Shown: positions 1 through 8,420 of the stretch, piece after piece | How the letters are laid out: each line of letters starts with the position of its first letter | How positions within the stretch are numbered: the stretch's first letter is position 1 | Assembly (NCBI RefSeq): GCF_014235765.1 | Contig: NZ_JACMYH010000001.1 | Span: 434,001 to 498,000 of the forward strand | Direction: 5' to 3' | DNA from: Pseudomonas baltica | GTDB taxonomy: Bacteria > Pseudomonadota > Gammaproteobacteria > Pseudomonadales > Pseudomonadaceae | DNA: 64,000 nt | Program-made: the position numbers and the translations under genes | The notes under the pieces: model-generated | What the model was told of the DNA's origin: nothing | Database searches by the model: none | The model's input: only the letters and a program-made list of their open reading frames with translations

Positions 1-2259
1 GTATTGACCAGCGGCCAGCCCCTGCTGATCGACGCCAAGGGTATCGCCCTGGCAGGGCGGCAGGGGCGTTTCCACTGCGTGGGGCACATCCCCGAATTCT
101 GGATGGGTTCGCCGCTCAAGAACGCCCGCGATGAAGTGTTCGGCATGATCGCCATGCAGGTCTACGACGTGGAGCGGGCCTACAGTGCGGAAGACCGTGC
201 CCTGTTCCTGGTGGTCGCCCGGCACGTTGCCATGGCTCTGGATCGGATTCTGCATCGTGCCGACCTGGAAGAAACGGTGTCGCGGCGTACCCAGGAATTA
301 TCCCAGCTCAACGCCGCGCTGCGTCTGGAAGTCTCCGAGCGCAAGCGCGCAGAGCACCTGCAGGTCGCGCTGTTCCAGATCGCCGAGCTGTCGAGCAAGC
401 CAGGCGAAATCGACGGCCTCTATCACAGCCTGCACGTGATCGTCGGCGACCTCCTGTATGCACGCAACTTCTACATTGCGATCTTCGACGGCGAAAGCGG
501 CGAAGTCAGCTTTCCTTACTATGTCGATGAGCAGCTCACCGGCCGCCCGCAGCCGCGCCGGGGGCGGCGTGGCCTGACCGAGTACGTGATTCGCCAGCGC
601 TGTGCCTGCCTGATCGACTTCGACGCCGCGACGCGTCTGATGATCCAGGGTGAAATCGAAGACAGCCGCGAGCTGGTCCGCTCGCAATCCTGGCTCGGTG
701 TTCCGCTGTTCGACGATGATCGCGTGCGCGGCGTACTGGTGGTGCAGAGCTACGCCAGTGACGTGCACTACACCCTGCGCGACCAGGACCTGCTGACCTT
801 CGTCTCGCGCCACATCGACACCGCGCTGTCGCGCCGCAGCGCTGCCGAAGCCATCTACGAAGCCAACCTGCGGCTGGAAGCGCGGGTGCAGAGTCGAACG
901 CGCGAGCTTGACCATGCCAACGCCAAACTGCAGTACGAAAACGCCCACGACGCACTGACCGGGCTGCCCAATCGCATTCACCTGCAGCAGCGTCTGGCCC
1001 AGGCCTGGGACCAATACTGCTCAGATGGCCGTGAACTGGTGGTGATGTTCATCGACCTGGACCGTTTCAAGATGGTCAACGACAGTTTTGGTCATCACTT
1101 CGGCGACCAGTTGCTCAGGGAAGCCGGTGCGCGCCTGCGCAGTTGCCTGCGTGAAGATGACCTGCTGGCCCGCCTGGGTGGCGACGAGTTCGCCGTGCTG
1201 GCGCCGGATTCGAACCTGGAAGCTGCCGTGGAAATTGCCGAGCGCATTCTGGTGGCGTTCGATCGGCCCTTTTTCATCAATGCCCACGAGGTGTTTTCCT
1301 CGTGCAGCATCGGCATCGTCGGCGCCGACAGCCAGTTCCACAGCGAGACGGCCGACTTGCTGCGTGACGCCGACAAGGCGATGTACCGGGTCAAGAATGC
1401 CGGTCGCGACAGCTACGCAGTGTTCAACCAGGCATTGCGCCGCGAAGTCTCCGACCAGGTCGAACAGGAGGGCGCGTTGCGCAATGCGCTCAAGCGCAGC
1501 GACGAACTGCTGCCCTATTTCCAGCCCATCGTCGACGTACAGACCGGCGAGGTGCGGGCGCTGGAGGCCTTGATCCGCTGGCACCAGCCGGACGGACGCA
1601 TCATCGCCCCCGGGCATTTCCTGCCCGCGCTCGAAGGCCTGCGGCTGATCGGCCGCCTCGACCTCTACATGCTGACCTGCGTAGCGGAAATTCTCGCCCA
1701 GCCGGCGCACGCAGACTGGCCGCCGGTGCACGTGAACTGCTCCAGCTACAGCATTACCCGCAGCGGGTTCGCCGACGAAGTGCTGGCGGTGCTCGCGCGG
1801 CATCACGTAGCGGCCTCGCGAATCTGCCTGGAACTCACCGAGGGCGCGCTGGTGGCCGAGCCGGCCATGGCGCAGCGGACCATGCAGCAGCTGGCCGAGC
1901 ACGGCATGAGCGTGGTGCTCGATGATTTCGGAGCCGGTTTTTCATCGCTCAGCTACGTTCACCAATACCAATTCAACGGGTTGAAGATCGACAAGTCGTT
2001 CATTCTCGAATTGACCAGCAGCGCGCGCAGCCGGGCGATCGTCCGTGCCATCGTGCGCATGGCCGAATCGCTCGGGCTGACGGTCGTCGCCGAAGGGGTG
2101 GAGGACCTTGCCACCCTGCAGTTGTTGCGCGAGATGGGTGCTTCCCAGGCCCAGGGCTATTACTTTGCCCGGCCCGCAGCGCTGCACGATCTCGATCTGG
2201 CCGCTTGCCGGGGCATCGTGGCGGCGTCGCAGCGGCCGGGTGCCTTGCATGACGTATGA
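1..2259 (+). CDS. GAF-GGDEF-EAL c-di-GMP synthase/phosphodiesterase, 5' end missing
   Basis: Partial gene: the frame is open at base 1, so the start lies upstream. The visible 752 codons hold the end of a first GAF domain (about 1-85), a coiled coil, a second GAF domain (about 118-285), another short coiled coil, a GGDEF domain and an EAL domain. The cyclase motif GGDEF is intact (393-397), preceded by an RxxD product-inhibition site (REDD). The phosphodiesterase motif EAL is intact (522-524) and DDFGAGFSS is present further on. By family knowledge it makes and/or degrades c-di-GMP in the cytoplasm under control of ligand binding to the GAF domains. No transmembrane segment is seen in the visible part. 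Which activity dominates cannot be read from sequence. The stop overlaps a possible upstream ATG of the next gene. Confidence 0.93.
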   Translation, partial: VLTSGQPLLIDAKGIALAGRQGRFHCVGHIPEFWMGSPLKNARDEVFGMIAMQVYDVERAYSAEDRALFLVVARHVAMALDRILHRADLEETVSRRTQELSQLNAALRLEVSERKRAEHLQVALFQIAELSSKPGEIDGLYHSLHVIVGDLLYARNFYIAIFDGESGEVSFPYYVDEQLTGRPQPRRGRRGLTEYVIRQRCACLIDFDAATRLMIQGEIEDSRELVRSQSWLGVPLFDDDRVRGVLVVQSYASDVHYTLRDQDLLTFVSRHIDTALSRRSAAEAIYEANLRLEARVQSRTRELDHANAKLQYENAHDALTGLPNRIHLQQRLAQAWDQYCSDGRELVVMFIDLDRFKMVNDSFGHHFGDQLLREAGARLRSCLREDDLLARLGGDEFAVLAPDSNLEAAVEIAERILVAFDRPFFINAHEVFSSCSIGIVGADSQFHSETADLLRDADKAMYRVKNAGRDSYAVFNQALRREVSDQVEQEGALRNALKRSDELLPYFQPIVDVQTGEVRALEALIRWHQPDGRIIAPGHFLPALEGLRLIGRLDLYMLTCVAEILAQPAHADWPPVHVNCSSYSITRSGFADEVLAVLARHHVAASRICLELTEGALVAEPAMAQRTMQQLAEHGMSVVLDDFGAGFSSLSYVHQYQFNGLKIDKSFILELTSSARSRAIVRAIVRMAESLGLTVVAEGVEDLATLQLLREMGASQAQGYYFARPAALHDLDLAACRGIVAASQRPGALHDV

Positions 2260-2288
2260 TCGGCGCCATCGTCCTTGAGAACTTACCC

Positions 2289-3686
2289 ATGACCGATGTT
2301 GTATCCAGGCACGCCGATGTAGTGATCATCGGTGGCGGCTTGAGCGGGACCCTGCTGGCGGTGCAGTTGCTCAGGCAATCTCACGCACGGCGGATCGTCA
2401 TCATCGAGCCGCGCCCCGAGCTCGGCCGAGGTGAGGCTTACAGTGCCACCGAGTTGGGGCACACCCTCAATGGCAATGCGGCGCGCATGAGCGTCGACCC
2501 CGGCAACGCCGACGACCTGACCGAATGGCTCACCCGGTTCATCGACGACGGCGGGTGGCCGCAGTCGGCCGAGCAGTCGCTGCCGGTGGCGGAGCTGTTC
2601 CCGCCGCGCGGCATCTTCGGGCTCTATGCCCAGCAACGCCTGGCCGAGGCACGTGCAGCGGGTGCCCGGTACGGGGCCACGGCAGAGCATGTGCGCGCGC
2701 AGGCGATCGATCTGCAGACCCATGCCGAGCAGGTCGAGATCACCCTGGACAACGGCCAAGTGTGGTACGGGCGCCAGGCGGTGCTGGCCACGGGCATGTT
2801 TCCCGCCGCGCGCACCGCCTTGAAGGCGCCGGGTGGTCTGAACGCTGGGGCGGTCGACCCGTGGGACGTGCAGGCCATGCGTGGCCTCGACCGTCAGGCC
2901 CGGGTGTTGATCATCGGCTCGGGACTGACCATGGTCGATGCCGTGGTCTCGCTCGACCAGGCCGGCCATCGCGGGCCGATCACGGTGATTTCGCGGCACG
3001 GTCTGTGGCCTCATGTTCGTCGCCAGCCGCCGAGCTGGCCGGATTTCCTGGCGGCGGCCGACAATGTGCGCAGCCCGCGCCAGCTCATGGCCGAGGTGCG
3101 CAAGCAATGCCGCCAGGCGCTGCAGCAAGGCGTCGACTGGCAGGCGCCGCTGGACACCGTGCGCGTGCATATCGCCCGGCTCTGGAGCCAGGCCAGCGAA
3201 CGCCAGAAACGCCAGTTCGTACGCCATGTACGGCCCTGGTGGGAAAGCCACCACCATCGGTCACCGCCGCCCAGCGACGCGCTGGTGCAGAGGCTGATAC
3301 GCGAGGGGCGGCTGACCCTTCAGGCGGCCAGCTATCAGCGCGCCGACGGCACGACCCTGACGATCCGCCGGCGGGGCGAATCGACATCTGTGCAGCTGCA
3401 AGGGGATGCGTTGATCAATTCCAGTGGTATCGAGTATGACTGGCGGCGGGTCGACAAGCCGTTGCCGCGCCAGCTTCTGGCGCGTGGCTTGATCCGGCCG
3501 GGACCCTTGGCCCTGGGCATAGAGGCTGACGTCGATGGTGCTGTCTTGGACGCCCAAGGGCTGGTCGCCGAGCGACTGTTCGCCATGGGCCCGCCGTTGC
3601 GGGGGATGTGGTGGGAGAGTACCGCTGTGACCGACGTCGCGGCGCAGGCCAAACGCCTGGCAACGACCCTGCTGAGCCGCTGCTGA
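2289..3686 (+). CDS. FAD/NAD(P)-binding oxidoreductase-like protein
   Basis: A 465-residue protein opening with an ADP-binding Rossmann motif (VVIIGGGLSG, near residues 10-19) and a second glycine motif (VLIIGSGLTMVDAV) in the middle, as in the COG4529/NAD_binding_9 family of flavin-dependent proteins of unknown substrate. The ATG at 2289 is preferred because the Rossmann strand follows it at the usual distance and GAG lies about 10 bases upstream. An in-frame ATG at 2256 overlaps the previous stop and would add 11 residues. Together with the upstream c-di-GMP gene it may form an operon, though no functional link is evident. It is followed by a REP array. Reaction and substrate are unknown. 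Confidence 0.8.
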   Translation: MTDVVSRHADVVIIGGGLSGTLLAVQLLRQSHARRIVIIEPRPELGRGEAYSATELGHTLNGNAARMSVDPGNADDLTEWLTRFIDDGGWPQSAEQSLPVAELFPPRGIFGLYAQQRLAEARAAGARYGATAEHVRAQAIDLQTHAEQVEITLDNGQVWYGRQAVLATGMFPAARTALKAPGGLNAGAVDPWDVQAMRGLDRQARVLIIGSGLTMVDAVVSLDQAGHRGPITVISRHGLWPHVRRQPPSWPDFLAAADNVRSPRQLMAEVRKQCRQALQQGVDWQAPLDTVRVHIARLWSQASERQKRQFVRHVRPWWESHHHRSPPPSDALVQRLIREGRLTLQAASYQRADGTTLTIRRRGESTSVQLQGDALINSSGIEYDWRRVDKPLPRQLLARGLIRPGPLALGIEADVDGAVLDAQGLVAERLFAMGPPLRGMWWESTAVTDVAAQAKRLATTLLSRC

Positions 3687-3706
3687 ACCCGCAGTGCACT
3701 CGCTAC

Positions 3707-4012
3707 ACCGCAGCGCGCCCTTCGCGGCCACGGACCGCTCCTACGGGGATTGCGGTTCCTCTTTTCGGGCGGTCATCGGCTGTGAAAGGGGTGTTCGGTA
3801 CAGCCTACGGACCGCAGCGCGCCCTTCGCGGCCACGGACCGCTCCTACGGGGGTTGCGGTTCCTCTTTTCGGGCGGTCATCGGCTGTGAAAGGGGTGTTC
3901 GGTACAGCCTACGGACCGCAGCGCGCCCTTCGCGGCCACGGACCGCTCCTACTGGGGAACCCCAATCTTCGTAGGAGCGGTCGTCGGCCGCGAAGCAGGC
4001 GCTGCGGTCATT
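3707..4012. repeat. Tandem REP array, 104-bp period
   Basis: Three copies start at 3707, 3811 and 3915, exactly 104 bp apart. The first two are full length and nearly identical, including the non-palindromic spacer. The third is cut after the REP core and is followed by an inverted REP (GTAGGAGCGGTCG) up to about 4012. The core reads CGCGGCCACGGACCGCTCCTA, typical of Pseudomonas REP sequences. The array lies between two convergent genes, the usual place for such elements. Identity across spacers implies recent tandem duplication. It fills the whole gap between the flanking genes. Confidence 0.85.
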
Positions 4013-4032
4013 CAGGCAGATCGGTGCACTGC

Positions 4033-5139
4033 TCAGTCGTTGGGTTCAGTGGTATTGACGTACGGCGGCACCTTGGCCAAGGTCAGCGATCGCGCCTGAT
4101 CGGCCTGAATGCCCTGGCGCGAAGCCAGCGGCTCGAGCTTCTGGATCTCGCCGGTCTGCAGCGAGCGCTCGATGGCGGCCAGCACTCGCACGTCACGCCA
4201 ACCTTCGTCACCATCCGCTTCAGGCTGGCGATCTTCGAGAATGCACTGAGAGAAGTACTCCGTCTCGCCGCCGAACTGATCGACCACCGGGAAGGTATGA
4301 GCCTGCGTTTCGCCGTCGATGATCGCGCGATAGGCAATGGCGACGCCTTCACCGAAACCGAAGCAAGGCGATGCCTCGAACTCCCCCTTGGTACCGATCA
4401 ACTGGAACCGCTCGGTTGCCGGCAGGCTGTAGCTGACGGTGAACGTAGCCTGACGCTGCTCGGAGAACCGCAGAGTCACACTGACGGTGTCTGGCGTGTT
4501 GATCGGTCGTCCGGGTGTCTGCGCGCCTACAGCATGCACTTCCAGCGGCTCGCCGCCGAACAGGTTGCGCACGGCATTGAGCGGGTAGGGCCCCATGTCC
4601 GCCGCCGGGCCGGCCCAGAAACCGCTTTTCATCCGGTGGTTCTCGGCATCGGTGTGTTGCGTGAAGGTAGCGGTAAACAGCCGTGGCTCACCAATATCAC
4701 CCCTGCGCACGCGCTGGACCATGTCCACCGTGCCAGGCTCGCAATGCAGACGGTAGGCGATCATCAGCTTGGCCTTGCCACGCTCGGCAGCCGCATTGAT
4801 CGCCAAGCAGTCTTCCTCGCTGGCAGCCATGGGCTTTTCCAGCAGCACATGGATACCGGCTTCGAGCGCCGGGACGGCGAATTCGCGATGACGGAAGTTG
4901 GGCGTGGCCAGGTAGATCGCATCGATCTCGCCCGACGCCAGCAGTTCGGGAAACTGCTCGTAGCTGTAGCTCTTGAGGTCATACATCGCAGCCAGTTCAT
5001 CGGCCTTGATCGGGTCGCCGGTCACCAGTGCAGTCATCACCGAATTGCTGGTCTGGTCCACACCGGGCATGAACGCACCTTGCGAAATCCAGCCACCTGC
5101 AACCACGGCGTAACGAATTTTTCCCTGAGCATCAGGCAT
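4033..5139 (-). CDS. Gfo/Idh/MocA family NAD(P)-dependent oxidoreductase
   Basis: A 368-residue protein with an N-terminal nucleotide-binding fold and the family motif ending in EKP (VLLEKPMAASEED), followed by the C-terminal beta-sheet domain that binds the sugar or pseudo-sugar. Members of this family oxidise or reduce glucose, myo-inositol, biliverdin or related substrates. The substrate here cannot be told. The gene is monocistronic: convergent with the preceding gene across the REP array, and upstream of it lies only the tRNA-Leu gene on the same strand. The length matches the family. Confidence 0.88.
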   Translation of the reverse strand: MPDAQGKIRYAVVAGGWISQGAFMPGVDQTSNSVMTALVTGDPIKADELAAMYDLKSYSYEQFPELLASGEIDAIYLATPNFRHREFAVPALEAGIHVLLEKPMAASEEDCLAINAAAERGKAKLMIAYRLHCEPGTVDMVQRVRRGDIGEPRLFTATFTQHTDAENHRMKSGFWAGPAADMGPYPLNAVRNLFGGEPLEVHAVGAQTPGRPINTPDTVSVTLRFSEQRQATFTVSYSLPATERFQLIGTKGEFEASPCFGFGEGVAIAYRAIIDGETQAHTFPVVDQFGGETEYFSQCILEDRQPEADGDEGWRDVRVLAAIERSLQTGEIQKLEPLASRQGIQADQARSLTLAKVPPYVNTTEPND

Positions 5140-5247
5140 GGGTCGGGCCTCCTTGTGTCACCAGGCGAAATGCGTGGCGTATAGGAAGTCGGCAAGCTGA
5201 GAGGACAGGAGTTCCCGAAGATTGGGAAGAAGGGGGAGAAATCGAGA

Positions 5248-5333
5248 TGGTGCGAGGTGCGGGAATCGAACCCGCACAACCAAAGGTCGTCAGATTTTAA
5301 GTCTGATGCGTCTACCAATTTCGCCAACCTCGC
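5248..5333 (-). tRNA. tRNA-Leu (anticodon UAA)
   Basis: On the minus strand a complete cloverleaf can be drawn. The acceptor arm GCGAGGT pairs with ACCTCGC. The anticodon stem CAGA/TCTG holds the loop CTTAAAA with anticodon TAA. A long variable arm, typical of leucine tRNAs, follows, then a T arm with the TTCGATT loop. Discriminator A and an encoded CCA occupy 5248-5251. Confidence 0.96.
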
Positions 5334-5343
5334 ATAGTCGCGC

Positions 5344-5372
5344 ATCATACTGATTAGGCTGAGAAATGTCAT
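5344..5372 (-). promoter_or_regulatory. Predicted sigma-70 promoter of tRNA-Leu
   Basis: Upstream of the tRNA on the minus strand there is a -35-like TGACAT and a -10-like TATGAT separated by about 16-17 bases, ending some 10 bases before the mature 5' end. Placement and sequence fit a strong constitutive promoter. Confidence 0.5.
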
Positions 5373-5572
5373 GCGCTAATGGTTCGATGGCGCGGCCTGC
5401 CAAACATGCACTCGCGGTGGCTAAAATCAATTTGCCATTATTGAACGTAAAGCCTACACGGCGCGTCCTAATTTGCTAAGGTGGTAGCCGATTGTAAGTT
5501 TTTCACATGCCACGGTTGGCGACCATGCAATGGCTTGCAGCGCTGCGCTGATAGGCCGCCAGGAGATTCACT

Positions 5573-7843
5573 GTGACATCACGCGAGACTTCGGTCCTGC
5601 TCGCCGCTGCCATCGAGCAGTGCGCGAGCGAGCCCATCCGTACGCCGGGCAGCATCCAGCCGCAGGGTTTCATGCTGGTGCTCGACGCCGCCGCCCAGCG
5701 TGTGCTGCAGGTCAGCGACAACGTCCGCCATTGGCTGCAGCTCGAGCCTGCGCATCTGCTGGAAACGCCGGTCGCCGACCTGATCGAGCGAGGTGCGGCA
5801 CTGTCGGCGCGCCTGGCCGCCTGGTCCGGGGAAGAACAGCAGCCATTTCATTTCGCCGATGTGCGCTTCGCCCAGGGCAGCCGTCGCCAGATTGCCACGG
5901 CGATGATGGTGCACCGCGTCGACGGGGTGATCGTCGCCGAGTTCGAGCCCGCTGCCGATGAGGCCCATGCCTATGGCGCCTTGTACCCAATGGTGCGGAC
6001 GTTCATTGGCCAGTTGCACAACGCCCAGGACATTCTCGAGTTGTGCGAGCGCTCGGTGGTCGAGGTGAAGCGCGTGACCGGCTTCGGTCGGGTCAAGGCC
6101 TACAGTTTCGACGAGACGGGCAACGGCACCGTGCTGGCCGAGGCACGGGACGAGGGCTACCCCAGCTACCTGGGGCTATGCTTCCCGGCGTCCGATATTC
6201 CGCGTCAGGCCAGGGAGCTGTACTGCATCAACCGCATCCGGGTGATCGAAGATGCCAACTACCAGGCATCGCCGCTGATGCCGGCCAACAACCCCCTGAC
6301 CGGCGAGCCGTTGGACCTCAGTCATGCAGCACTGCGCAGCGTTTCACCCGTGCACGTGCAGTACATGCGCAACATGCAGACGATGGCGTCGATGTCGATT
6401 TCCATCGTGGTCGACGGTCGGCTCTGGGGTCTGATCTCCTGTCACCACGACCAGCCTCATGCGGTCGGTTTTCAGACCCGTACCGCCTGTGAGCTGCTGG
6501 GCAGCGTCCTGTCGCTGCAGATCGAAACCAAAGCCATCCATGCGCAGCATGAGCGCATGCTCGAACTGCGTCGGCAGATCGTCCAGCTGCTTTCCGCCAT
6601 GGCCGACAGCGACAGCGTGCGTGCCGGCCTGCTGACGCTGCCCGAGACCTTTCTGGGCTTCGTCCGCGCCAGCGGTGCGGCGATCATCGCCGAGGCTCGC
6701 TGCGAGTTGCTGGGTGACACACCTCCGCAGGCGTTGGTCGATGCGCTGGCAGTGTGGCTGGCCGAGCGCGGCGGGCAGGAAATATTTCACAGCGACAACG
6801 TCGGTCGGGACCTGCCCGAGCTGCCCGAACTGGCGCGTTACTGCGGCGGTGTGCTGGCCGTGGCGATTTCCGAGATTCATTCCCACTATTTGATCTGGTT
6901 CAAGCCGGAGCAATCGCACACGGTGACTTGGGCAGGGCGGGCAGAAAAAAGCCTGGACAGTGCCGGTGTGCTCAATCCACGCGCCAGCTTCGATAGCTGG
7001 AAGCAGGAAGTCAGCGGCTTCTCAAGCCCCTGGGACGCACTCGAGATCGAAGGCGTACACGAACTGCGCACCGCCGTGCTGGGCATCGTCCTGCGCAAGG
7101 CCGAGGAACTGGCGCAGTTGGCGGGTGAACTGAAGAAATCCAACAAGGAGCTCGAGGCGTTCTCGTACAGCGTGTCCCATGATCTGCGTGCACCGTTGCG
7201 CCACATTGCCGGCTACGCCGAATTGCTGGCCGATTTCGAAGGCCCCAAGCTGTCCGAGCGAGGCTTGCGTTTTCTCGAACACATCGGCGAGTCGGCGCGG
7301 TTTGCCGGCACCCTGGTCGACAACCTGCTGAGCTTTTCCCAGATGGGCCGTTCGGCCCTGCGTTTCACCGACGTCGACCTCAACGCGCTGGTCGAGTCCA
7401 TCCGCCTGGAGATGCAGCCCGATTACGAAGGTCGCGATCTGCAATGGCAGGTGGCGGCACTGCCGCGCCTGGTGGCCGACGCCGCGTTCGTGCACCTGGC
7501 GCTGCGCAACCTGTTGTCCAATGCCATCAAGTACAGCCGCACCCGCGAGCATGCGGTGATCGAAGTCGGCGCTTACCAGCAGGACGCCGAGACGATCATT
7601 TTCGTGCGTGACAATGGCGTGGGCTTCGACATGGCCTACGCCGGCAAGCTGTTCGGGGTGTTCCAGCGCCTGCACCGCATGGAAGAGTTCGAAGGGACCG
7701 GGATTGGCCTGGCCAGCGTGCGCCGCATCATCGAACGACACGACGGCCGGGTGTGGGCCGAAGGCGCCCTGGATCAGGGCGCCACTTTCTACATGGCGTT
7801 GCCGCGACGCGCACATTCCGCCAGCACGAATTCACCGAGGTAA
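5573..7843 (+). CDS. bphP: Bacteriophytochrome photoreceptor histidine kinase
   Basis: A 756-residue protein with the full bacteriophytochrome order: PAS, GAF, PHY, HisKA, HATPase. The N-terminal biliverdin-attachment cysteine is Cys17, in the context QCASEP just before PGSIQPQG. The GAF motif PASDIP is at 205-210, and the PHY tongue motif PRASF is present. The kinase H-box SHDLRAPLRH puts the phospho-histidine at His536, and G-box residues (GTGIGLASVRRI) follow. GTG start with AGGAGA 7 bases upstream. By family it binds biliverdin and switches between red and far-red absorbing states to control autophosphorylation. The gene is 3 bp upstream of a receiver gene that is its likely partner. No heme oxygenase gene (bphO) is nearby. 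Confidence 0.95.
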   Translation: MTSRETSVLLAAAIEQCASEPIRTPGSIQPQGFMLVLDAAAQRVLQVSDNVRHWLQLEPAHLLETPVADLIERGAALSARLAAWSGEEQQPFHFADVRFAQGSRRQIATAMMVHRVDGVIVAEFEPAADEAHAYGALYPMVRTFIGQLHNAQDILELCERSVVEVKRVTGFGRVKAYSFDETGNGTVLAEARDEGYPSYLGLCFPASDIPRQARELYCINRIRVIEDANYQASPLMPANNPLTGEPLDLSHAALRSVSPVHVQYMRNMQTMASMSISIVVDGRLWGLISCHHDQPHAVGFQTRTACELLGSVLSLQIETKAIHAQHERMLELRRQIVQLLSAMADSDSVRAGLLTLPETFLGFVRASGAAIIAEARCELLGDTPPQALVDALAVWLAERGGQEIFHSDNVGRDLPELPELARYCGGVLAVAISEIHSHYLIWFKPEQSHTVTWAGRAEKSLDSAGVLNPRASFDSWKQEVSGFSSPWDALEIEGVHELRTAVLGIVLRKAEELAQLAGELKKSNKELEAFSYSVSHDLRAPLRHIAGYAELLADFEGPKLSERGLRFLEHIGESARFAGTLVDNLLSFSQMGRSALRFTDVDLNALVESIRLEMQPDYEGRDLQWQVAALPRLVADAAFVHLALRNLLSNAIKYSRTREHAVIEVGAYQQDAETIIFVRDNGVGFDMAYAGKLFGVFQRLHRMEEFEGTGIGLASVRRIIERHDGRVWAEGALDQGATFYMALPRRAHSASTNSPR

Positions 7844-7846
7844 GCG

Positions 7847-8308
7847 ATGCTCAAACCTATTCTTCTGGTCGAGGACAATCCCAAGGACCTGGAGCTGACA
7901 CTGGTGGCGCTGGAGCGCAGCCAGCTGGCGAACGAAGTCATCGTCATGCGTGACGGTGCCGAAGCGCTGGACTACCTGCTGCGCCGCGGCAGTCATGCGG
8001 CGCGTGACGCGGGCAACCCGGCAGTGCTGCTGCTGGATCTCAAGCTGCCCAAGGTCGACGGGCTGGAAGTGCTCAAGGTCGTCCGCGAAACCGAGCAGTT
8101 GCGCAGTATTCCGACGGTCATGCTGACCTCTTCCAGGGAAGAACCGGATCTTGAACGCGCCTACTCACTTGGAGTGAACGCTTACGTGGTCAAGCCGGTC
8201 GAATTCAAGGAATTCGTGTCAGCCATTTCCGACCTGGGTATTTTCTGGGCGGTGTTGAACGAGCCGCCACCTGGCTCGTCACGAATCGTTCGTCGTCCCG
8301 GCTCTTGA
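7847..8308 (+). CDS. Single-domain response regulator (Rcp-like)
   Basis: A 153-residue stand-alone receiver with the acidic pair in LLVEDNP, phospho-acceptor Asp64 (LLLDLKLP), the conserved Thr/Ser (MLTSS) and Lys (VVKPVEF). The extended loop with LRRRG/DYLL is typical of the Rcp1 group that accepts phosphate from phytochromes. It starts 3 bp after the phytochrome stop, so the two are almost certainly co-transcribed and probably partners. There is no output domain, so it works by protein contact or as a phosphate relay, perhaps to the hybrid kinase that follows. Confidence 0.92.
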   Translation: MLKPILLVEDNPKDLELTLVALERSQLANEVIVMRDGAEALDYLLRRGSHAARDAGNPAVLLLDLKLPKVDGLEVLKVVRETEQLRSIPTVMLTSSREEPDLERAYSLGVNAYVVKPVEFKEFVSAISDLGIFWAVLNEPPPGSSRIVRRPGS

Positions 8309-8420
8309 GTCCTGCTCGCGCTGTGTGACGGTCGGGACCCAACCACACCCAGCGCGCCCCACCCAATGGCGCACGGATGGCGCACAGCGCGCCACACTCC
8401 AGCCACGTATTCGGATCTCT

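Noticed and set aside
3694..5184. 496-codon open frame on the plus strand through the REP array
   Set aside because: It translates the repeats and then runs antisense to the Gfo/Idh/MocA gene; no ribosome site and no domain.
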